From assembly GCA_021828295.1 (NCBI GenBank), contig JAKASF010000005.1, forward strand, positions 1 through 41,811: a DNA stretch of 41,811 bases, given 5' to 3'. Under the pieces are notes generated by a model. That model was not told the DNA's origin and did not search any database. It worked only from the letters and a program-made list of their open reading frames with translations. Positions 37,206 to 41,811 of this stretch are shown piece after piece. The stretch comes from Microcaldota archaeon. Lineage in GTDB: Archaea > Micrarchaeota > Micrarchaeia > Micrarchaeales > CABMGC01. Both the position numbers and the translations under genes were made by a program. The stretch's first letter is position 1; every line of letters begins with the position of its first letter.

Positions 37206-39381
37206 GGGTATAGACACCGATGGCCGCAGCGCAGTCTACAGAATCACTGCAATCCCCGAGAATCAGGACAGGCGGGCGTTTGTGGAGTCGATGCTGCACA
37301 GGCAGTTCGCCATGTGCCACCTGATGGCGTCGCGTGAAACTTTGCTCGCTGCACCTATAGACGCTGCGCTTTTCCGCGGTGCCATACCTGGCCTTGAAGC
37401 GGAGGCTTGCGGATCGAGGGACAGCAGAGCTCTGAAGACACTGTGCCTGATTGTGGGAGAGCCACGGGATGATCTCGGAGCCATCGACGGACTCTACAAG
37501 CTCTTTGGAGGGCGGGATGCCAGAATCACTGTTGTTTTTACGCCCGTGAGCGAGGAAAGAGTGATGGCTGAGAAGTTCAAGGTTGAGAGGATGCTGAGCG
37601 GCAAGGGAACCGCATTCACGCAGAGCATCAGCACAAGAGGCGACGCAGCCTCGGAAACGTCTGCGGTGCACAGAGACCTGTATCACGATTCGGAAGAGAC
37701 GGACTTCCTGGTTGGCGCGCTAGAAGCACTAAAGAACGCGGCGCTGGCGAACGGGGGTGCGTACAAAGTGATGATCTTCATGCAAGGAGAATGCAATGAC
37801 ATTCTCGAGTATCTGTGCTCCAAACTGCCGATTCTTGAAAAGAAGACGGTCGGAACGCAGAGCTTTGATGACCTCTGCAGGATCGCCGGGGGGCTTGATG
37901 CGATGATTTTCGATGCATCCAGGGCGGCGAAGATGATAGGTTTCTCAAACAGGATCAGGGTAAACAAAATTGTGCCTGTGGCGTCGGTGGCGTATGATGG
38001 AGGCGTATCTCTGGGAGAGAGGGCAAGCGGCATAGGCGAGAACATTACAACCGACCTGAGCGCATTCAACCTCGGTGCGCTGATAAGCGGCGTGCCTGGG
38101 ACGGGCAAGACGTTCGCAGCCATGCACATAGCGAGCCAGCTCGTTGGCAACCGGAGGCCGGAGATCGCGATAATTTCGCCTACCGATGAGTGGAACTCTT
38201 TTGGGCACGAACGCGGTCTGCACGTAATCGCGCTCAGCCGAGCGGGCACGCGCTTCAACTTCTTCAAGTGCGACGGTTCCGCTGATACGCGCAGATTCTA
38301 CGAGAATCTGGCCATGCTGCTCGCCTCGGCTTCTGATGCCGGGCCGTATACGAACACGCTCGAGAAGTGCCTGCTGGCTGCTTTCAGGCAGGTCTACTCG
38401 CAAGGACGCGCCCCGGATCCTGTGGAGGTGTATGAGGCTATAGAGGAGGCGATAATAGAGCAGCACGGAAAGAGGGGCGCAGGAGGGGTGAAGTACACTA
38501 AGCACGGAGAGAACGCCAGGGCTGCGCTCCAGAACCTGAGGGTTATGCTCAACAGGCCTGAATTTTCCAAGAGAGAGGGGGTAGACTTTCCGGAGCTGTG
38601 CAGAAAAGGCGTGGTCTTCGATCTCTCAGGGGTGAGCAACAAGATGAAGCAGTTCTACTACGCCCTGCTGCTCAACCAGGTGTACGGCATAGCCGACGGG
38701 TTCGACACGCGGGGAGATGCGGACCTGAGGATGCTGATATGCCTGGAAGAGGCGCAGGCAATATTCCAGGCCGACAGGAACTACGCCGCCACCGCTGACC
38801 TGATACAGCGGATACAGGACTTCAGGAAGAGGGGTGTGGGGCTGATGCTGATCACGCACAGCGTGACTGACATAGAGCCTGCGATACGCCGCCTCTGCCA
38901 GACCAAGCTTTATTTCAGGCAGAGCGCTGATGTCGCCAGGTTCGCAGCAAACGACCTGCTCTTCGGAGAAGCGGAGAAGGACGCGCTGATCGAGCGCCTG
39001 AAGGGCTTGGAGCAGAGAACGTGCGCGCTAAACTACCTTCAAGGAAGGAAGCACATTGGAGCGGATTTTGCCAGAATGCCAGAGCGCACTTCCGAACACG
39101 AGCATGAAGATTTGGGCGAGACACCGAGAGATGATGCCGCTACAGCAGAGATGAAGGTAAGGGTGGTTGACGGAGAAGGAAACGCAAAGGAAGGCGTAAG
39201 GCTGCGGCTCTTCTATGTTGGGGAGAAGATTGGCGAGGGCAGCAGCGGCAGCGACGGCGGTTTTACCGTAGCCAATGTCATAAACGGAAATGCCTACAGG
39301 CTGATGGTTCTTGGAGACAGGAGAAAGAACGACAGGGCGTTCAGGGTCGTGGGTGGAGAACTTAATATAGTTAAGATATAG
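37204..39381 (+). CDS. HerA/VirB4-like P-loop ATPase with C-terminal beta-sandwich domain
   Basis: A 725-residue ATPase of the HerA/FtsK family, hexameric motors that move DNA or act in conjugation-like and defence systems. The N-terminal 280 residues are divergent and have several cysteines. Walker A is G-V-P-G-T-G-K-T (296-303), Walker B is L-I-C-L-E-E-A-Q-A-I-F (511-521), and the T-H-S sensor is near 551. Residues 650-725 form a small beta-sandwich like a carboxypeptidase-regulatory domain (V-V-D-G-E-G-N-A-K-E-G-V, then G-F-T-V-A), an unusual addition. No NurA nuclease is beside it. The start is fixed by a stop codon just before the ATG. It lies 12 bp upstream of tRNA-Pro. Confidence 0.82.
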   Translation: MGIDTDGRSAVYRITAIPENQDRRAFVESMLHRQFAMCHLMASRETLLAAPIDAALFRGAIPGLEAEACGSRDSRALKTLCLIVGEPRDDLGAIDGLYKLFGGRDARITVVFTPVSEERVMAEKFKVERMLSGKGTAFTQSISTRGDAASETSAVHRDLYHDSEETDFLVGALEALKNAALANGGAYKVMIFMQGECNDILEYLCSKLPILEKKTVGTQSFDDLCRIAGGLDAMIFDASRAAKMIGFSNRIRVNKIVPVASVAYDGGVSLGERASGIGENITTDLSAFNLGALISGVPGTGKTFAAMHIASQLVGNRRPEIAIISPTDEWNSFGHERGLHVIALSRAGTRFNFFKCDGSADTRRFYENLAMLLASASDAGPYTNTLEKCLLAAFRQVYSQGRAPDPVEVYEAIEEAIIEQHGKRGAGGVKYTKHGENARAALQNLRVMLNRPEFSKREGVDFPELCRKGVVFDLSGVSNKMKQFYYALLLNQVYGIADGFDTRGDADLRMLICLEEAQAIFQADRNYAATADLIQRIQDFRKRGVGLMLITHSVTDIEPAIRRLCQTKLYFRQSADVARFAANDLLFGEAEKDALIERLKGLEQRTCALNYLQGRKHIGADFARMPERTSEHEHEDLGETPRDDAATAEMKVRVVDGEGNAKEGVRLRLFYVGEKIGEGSSGSDGGFTVANVINGNAYRLMVLGDRRKNDRAFRVVGGELNIVKI

Positions 39382-39393
39382 AGTGGTTAGCTG

Positions 39394-39466
39394 GGGGAGG
39401 TAGGCTAGCTTGGTAGGCTTTCAGGTTTGGGTCCTGAAGACCCGAGTTCAAATCTCGGCCTCCCCG
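39394..39466 (+). tRNA. tRNA-Pro (anticodon TGG)
   Basis: Acceptor GGGGAGG pairs with CCTCCCC; D stem GGCT/GGCT with two G-T wobbles; anticodon stem TCAGG/CCTGA with loop TTTGGGT and anticodon TGG; variable loop AGAC; T stem CCGAG/CTCGG with loop TTCAAAT. No intron and no encoded CCA (discriminator G). The 3' part from the T loop onward is the start of the direct repeat that recurs 1845 bp downstream, so this tRNA is the likely target of an integration. Confidence 0.95.
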
Positions 39467-39537
39467 GATTTCAGTTTTTTCGACGACAAAATTCGGCTTG
39501 TCGTCGGTGCATGAGATTTAAACCCGAAGTAAGAAGG
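39448..39537. repeat. Left direct repeat, overlapping tRNA-Pro 3' end (att-like)
   Basis: The left copy includes the last 19 bases of tRNA-Pro, a T6 run, a 9-bp inverted repeat (CGACGACAA at 39481-39489, TTGTCGTCG at 39498-39506, 8-base loop), and a gatttaaaccc box. It aligns without gaps to 41293-41382. I count 11 mismatches in 90 positions, 8 of them in the last 82. Confidence 0.75.
39475..39480 (+). terminator. Poly-T terminator of tRNA-Pro
   Basis: Six T residues start 9 bp after the tRNA 3' end, followed by a GC-rich hairpin. Runs of T are the usual archaeal terminator; the hairpin may not be needed. The right-hand repeat has five T at the same place. Confidence 0.5.
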
Positions 39538-39664
39538 GACTGCCAGAAAACTGTACCATAGTTTATTGACGAGCGCAGAAACAGCGAAATCATCAGATTG
39601 GAAGAAGCGGTACTCAAAGGAATATATATTATGCAAGTGTAGACTTTGATATAAAGTTGGTTGC

Positions 39665-40138
39665 TTGGATTCCGAAGAGATACGGCATCACACCATTAAG
39701 GCAGTAATTTTCGACTATGGGAGAACTTTATACGATAGAGAAAATGGTAAGTTTTTCCCAGAGGCAAAAAGCGTTTTGGATTATTTGAGTCGAAAATATG
39801 TTCTAGCGATTGTATCGATTGCAAAGGAGGACCCGGCTGAAGAAAGAGTAGCGGCTCTAAAAAAGGCCGGTTTGTATGAGTATTTTTCCTCGTTGATGTT
39901 TCATGAGTCGGATAAGGGCCCTCTCTTTGAAGATACGCTGAAAAAACTTAATGTCAAACCTGATGAAATTGCAGTAGTTGATGATAGGGTCAAGCGAGGT
40001 ATAGCGTGGGGAAACAATAATGGCGCTATTACAATCTGGCTGCGGAGAGGTAAGTTTGCCGATGAACTTCCGGATGCAGAAACTGGAAAACCAACGTATG
40101 TAATTGGCAATCTGATCGAGATTAAAAATTTGCTTTAA
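39665..40138 (+). CDS. Small HAD-superfamily phosphatase-like protein
   Basis: A 157-residue HAD protein without a large cap. Motif I is I-F-D-Y-G-R-T-L-Y-D (nucleophile Asp17; the Asp+2 position is Gly19), motif II I-V-S-I-A (near 50), the lysine-containing segment follows, and motif III V-V-D-D-R-V near 100 is followed by G-A-I-T-I-W-L-R-R-G-K-F, a strand seen in short HAD phosphatases. Loss of Asp+2 makes hydrolysis uncertain. The start is TTG 39665, the first plausible codon; TATA-like boxes lie at 39622-39632 and 39650-39656. AT-rich, in the probable tRNA-Pro cassette, ending 2 bp from the convergent aldolase gene. Confidence 0.72.
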   Translation: MDSEEIRHHTIKAVIFDYGRTLYDRENGKFFPEAKSVLDYLSRKYVLAIVSIAKEDPAEERVAALKKAGLYEYFSSLMFHESDKGPLFEDTLKKLNVKPDEIAVVDDRVKRGIAWGNNNGAITIWLRRGKFADELPDAETGKPTYVIGNLIEIKNLL

Positions 40139-40140
40139 CT

Positions 40141-41088
40141 CTATTTATCGCTTCTAAGTATGTCGAGCAGATCGGGTTTTAGATTGTAGAGTTTGATGAC
40201 TTTTTCAATATCAGAATCTGAAAGAGGCACAAACTTGTTTGGATTAAGAAGCGACCTGAGCGCTGCAGTTGCAGCGTCTTCTACGTACTCTAAGAGATCG
40301 ACACACCGTTCTATTGTTCTTTCTCTGATAAATGCTCCGTGATGACTCCATAAAGTAAACCGGTGGTTGTTTATTGCTTCGAAGCTGTCGGATAGCAAAG
40401 CTTTCGAACCGGAGGGTTGATATGGAACTACACCTATCAGATCCGAAACATTGGTCAATACGCCTTCCTTTTGCGTATAAACTATCTTGTTCAGTTCAGC
40501 ATACGAATTGTTTACTTCTATATGTGAATTTACAGCCACGAGGTGAGGCGGGTGCGTGTGCAAAGCTGCCGATGAATCCAGGCCGTTTCTGAGATTTGAT
40601 GTGTTAGCGACTAAATGGGTCAGTGTTTCAATAGAAGGCACAATTCCGTACTCTTTGTTCCCAAACAGAAGATAAAAGCCATCGGCGTCTTGGTTGATTT
40701 CAAGGAGGCATAACCTTTTGTCGGGATTTCGGTCTACGTCCCACAGCTTCGCACCTGTAGCTGTTATCGGGACAACTTTTCCTGCCAGATCTCTAATCAA
40801 TGGTTTAATTGAATCTATGGGTACAGATTCGGCATTGTAATACGTCCTTCCGTCGTGTCTGATGTTTTTTAATTCGGCCAGGTGTTCAAATGATATCAAT
40901 TCTGTCTGTCTATGGAAAGCGCTTAAAACAGCATTTGTTCCTTCTTTGCCCATTACGAAACTTGCATTTCCAGCATTCGCAGGCAGATATCCCTTAAGAG
41001 CAAGGTGCCTAGAGAAACTCCCCAAATCGTTTATAAATTGGTCAAGTTCAGGAGTAACTCCTATAAGCTTGGTGTCCATTCTCCCCAT
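40141..41088 (-). CDS. Class II aldolase, rhamnulose-1-phosphate aldolase-like
   Basis: About 315 residues of the zinc-dependent class II aldolase/adducin fold. The substrate loop N-A-G-N-A-S is near residue 40, the metal histidines in L-H-T-H-P-P-H-L near 178, and the third in W-S-H-H-G-A-F near 248, followed by E-R-C-V-D-L-L-E-Y-V-E-D-A-A as in RhaD. These enzymes split a sugar phosphate to dihydroxyacetone phosphate and an aldehyde. It is longer than RhaD (about 274) and fuculose aldolases (about 215). ATG 41088 or 41079 are the likely starts; a TATA-like box lies near 41100-41108. AT-rich and inside the probable cassette. Confidence 0.82.
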   Translation of the reverse strand: MGRMDTKLIGVTPELDQFINDLGSFSRHLALKGYLPANAGNASFVMGKEGTNAVLSAFHRQTELISFEHLAELKNIRHDGRTYYNAESVPIDSIKPLIRDLAGKVVPITATGAKLWDVDRNPDKRLCLLEINQDADGFYLLFGNKEYGIVPSIETLTHLVANTSNLRNGLDSSAALHTHPPHLVAVNSHIEVNNSYAELNKIVYTQKEGVLTNVSDLIGVVPYQPSGSKALLSDSFEAINNHRFTLWSHHGAFIRERTIERCVDLLEYVEDAATAALRSLLNPNKFVPLSDSDIEKVIKLYNLKPDLLDILRSDK

Positions 41089-41529
41089 CAAATCCCAATA
41101 TAATTATAGTTTTCTGCGTATTTAAACAAAATCCTAGTTTTGTTTTAATAGCCAAACGACGAAATCAAAGGTCACAAAATATCGTTAACCATTAAACGCT
41201 ATAGAAAGGGCCCCTCACTCAAAGCGCGTAGGCCTCCTAGGGCTAGATAACTGTATATAGTTGTGTATCGTTTCCCCATTCTCACGTGACGCTCAGATAG
41301 CGGCCTCCCCGAATTTCGAGTTTTTCGACGACAAAACCCAGCTTGTCGTCGATGCATGAGATTTAAACCCGAAGTAAGAAGGTCTTCCATGGCTAAAAAG
41401 AAAAATGAACAAGCCCCTTGCTAAAAACAGTTCTCCCTTAAGGGGAATCCGCTCGTATAAGACTGGAACCGTTCAGCTACACAACCTTTTTAAACCTTAA
41501 AATTCAAGTAGCAACGCGGGTGATGGTGA
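41089..41529. other. Gene-poor AT-rich stretch with an inverted repeat and the right att-like repeat
   Basis: 440 bp without a convincing gene. It holds TATA-like boxes for the aldolase gene (41098-41108), an inverted repeat AAACAAAA-TCCTAG-TTTTGTTT (41124-41145), the right direct repeat (41293-41382), a 10-bp palindrome CCCTTAAGGG near 41440, and a tttttaaacc box (near 41488) for the following small gene. The short frames in it look like chance. Confidence 0.55.
41293..41382. repeat. Right direct repeat (att-like)
   Basis: This copy carries cggcctcccc, identical to 10 bases of the tRNA-Pro 3' end, but no tRNA. The 9-bp stems (41326-41334 and 41343-41351) are identical to the left copy while the loop differs at three of eight bases. 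The 3' part gatttaaacccgaagtaag is the same in both copies. Confidence 0.75.
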
Positions 41530-41679
41530 ATGGTAAAGGTAGTTGTATTCAAGATGTGCCCTCCAGGAGCGTGCCCTCGCATGCTGGTCAAGGAGGACAA
41601 AGTCACTTTGAGAGACGACTACAACAAAAAGGGTTTCTCTGTCAAGAACAGGTTACTGGCAAAGATTCAAACGCTGTAA
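41530..41679 (+). CDS. Small 49-residue protein with two cysteines, unknown
   Basis: From the ATG at 41530 to TAA at 41677-41679. The peptide begins V-K-V-V-V-F-K-M-C-P-P-G-A-C-P-R-M and continues V-K-E-D-K-V-T-L-R-D-D-Y; the C-P-P-G-A-C-P cluster could bind metal or form a disulfide. A tttttaaacc box lies about 35 bp upstream. It overlaps the convergent partial gene at its 3' end by 13 bp. A real gene is plausible from composition, but I recognise no family. Confidence 0.45.
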   Translation: MVKVVVFKMCPPGACPRMLVKEDKVTLRDDYNKKGFSVKNRLLAKIQTL

Positions 41680-41811
41680 TCTTCAGTTTCTATTACTTTT
41701 AGGTAGTTTTTGTAGTTCTCTAGATGGAAAGGCCACTTTCCAACCAGAACTTCAGTAAGCAACGCCTGCCTTATTCTTGGTTTTTCATCAGCCCACATGC
41801 GTTGTATCAGC
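41667..41811 (-). CDS. C-terminal part of an unknown protein, partial
   Basis: The 3' end of a gene running off the window; 47 residues are visible, ending E-T-E-D-Y-S-V before TGA at 41667-41669. The segment has R-M-W-A-D-E-K-P-R-I-R-Q-A-L-L-T-E-V-L-V and G-K-W-P-F-H-L-E-N-Y-K-N-Y-L, a soluble helical look. I cannot name it. It is convergent with, and overlaps by 13 bp, the small protein gene. Confidence 0.55.
   Translation of the reverse strand, partial: LIQRMWADEKPRIRQALLTEVLVGKWPFHLENYKNYLKVIETEDYSV

Larger units (their letters stand above)
39448..41382. mobile_element. Probable integrated cassette at tRNA-Pro
   Basis: Imperfect direct repeats of 90 bp (39448-39537 and 41293-41382) bound this region, and the left one begins in the tRNA-Pro 3' end, as in att sites of tyrosine-recombinase elements. 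Inside are a HAD phosphatase and a RhaD-like aldolase, back to back and convergent, with lower GC than the surroundings (25 of 60 G+C in each of two checked lines). No integrase or replication gene is present, so it would be a non-autonomous or decayed element. The alternative is a dispersed genomic repeat that happens to sit beside two acquired genes. Confidence 0.6.

Noticed and set aside
39448-39636. Minus-strand open frame across the tRNA-Pro end and the repeat (62 codons)
   Set aside because: It overlaps a certain tRNA and has no family likeness.
41196-41300. Possible tRNA remnant upstream of the right repeat (gggcccc...gcgtaggcctcc)
   Set aside because: Beyond the last 10 bases of the acceptor/T-stem I could not fold a cloverleaf; no second tRNA is claimed.
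1-41811. CRISPR array or other regular spaced repeats
   Set aside because: I saw no series of equal repeats with unique spacers; the repeats present are pairs only.

Overview
The window is archaeal chromosome. Marker genes include Alba, ribosomal protein L40e, a Sec61-beta-type translocon subunit, archaeal-type leucyl- and arginyl-tRNA synthetases, endonuclease Q, a Dpo4-like Y-family polymerase, a UbiA prenyltransferase of the ether-lipid type, AMMECR1, and proteins of the families DUF460, DUF763 and DUF2666. Genes are packed tightly with 1-4 bp gaps or overlaps. First genes of operons often have a TATA-like box about 24-27 bp before the start codon, which suggests leaderless mRNAs. There are many short membrane-anchored surface proteins rich in N-x-S/T sequons. 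I infer a small-genome archaeon, perhaps a DPANN lineage such as Micrarchaeota; the lineage is a guess from gene content and style.

Layout. 1-6.0 kb: the end of a YchF-type GTPase, then a surface-glycan-like locus (GT2 glycosyltransferase, divergent from radical SAM enzyme, carbamoyltransferase and multi-membrane-span GT39-like transferase). 6.0-10.4 kb: surface protein, agmatinase/arginase-family enzyme, UbiA prenyltransferase, secreted Lon-like protease. 10.5-12.4 kb: base-repair pair EndoIII-EndoQ. 12.5-14.8 kb: CBS protein, Alba, short DUF460 protein, DsbA-like protein without its CxxC. 14.9-17.8 kb: tRNA-Arg(CCT) directly after argS, divergent from an AbrB-like/winged-helix protein. 17.8-19.3 kb: an AT-rich nucleoside-diphosphate-kinase-like gene, a VapBC module and Sec-beta. 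19.3-22.1 kb: small membrane proteins and MTA phosphorylase. 22.1-25.8 kb: PadR/ABC/surface-protein operon. 25.9-29.7 kb: leuS, rpl40e, wHTH, DUF2666. 29.7-36.4 kb: beta-CASP nuclease, DUF763, membrane protein and aldo-keto reductase operon, then thioredoxin reductase, Y-family polymerase and AMMECR1. 36.5-39.4 kb: an atypical HAD protein and a HerA-like ATPase with two tandem palindromes at its promoter.

39.4-41.8 kb: tRNA-Pro(TGG) begins what looks like an integrated cassette of about 1.85 kb. A repeat of about 90 bp starts in the 3' part of the tRNA and recurs, imperfectly, 1845 bp downstream. Between the copies lie a small HAD phosphatase and a rhamnulose-1-phosphate-aldolase-like protein, both lower in GC than the surrounding genes. 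No integrase is present. With the regulated HerA-like gene just upstream, this is the most interesting part of the window. A weaker parallel is the VapBC module, flanked by a 17-bp repeat that comes from the 3' end of the Sec-beta gene.
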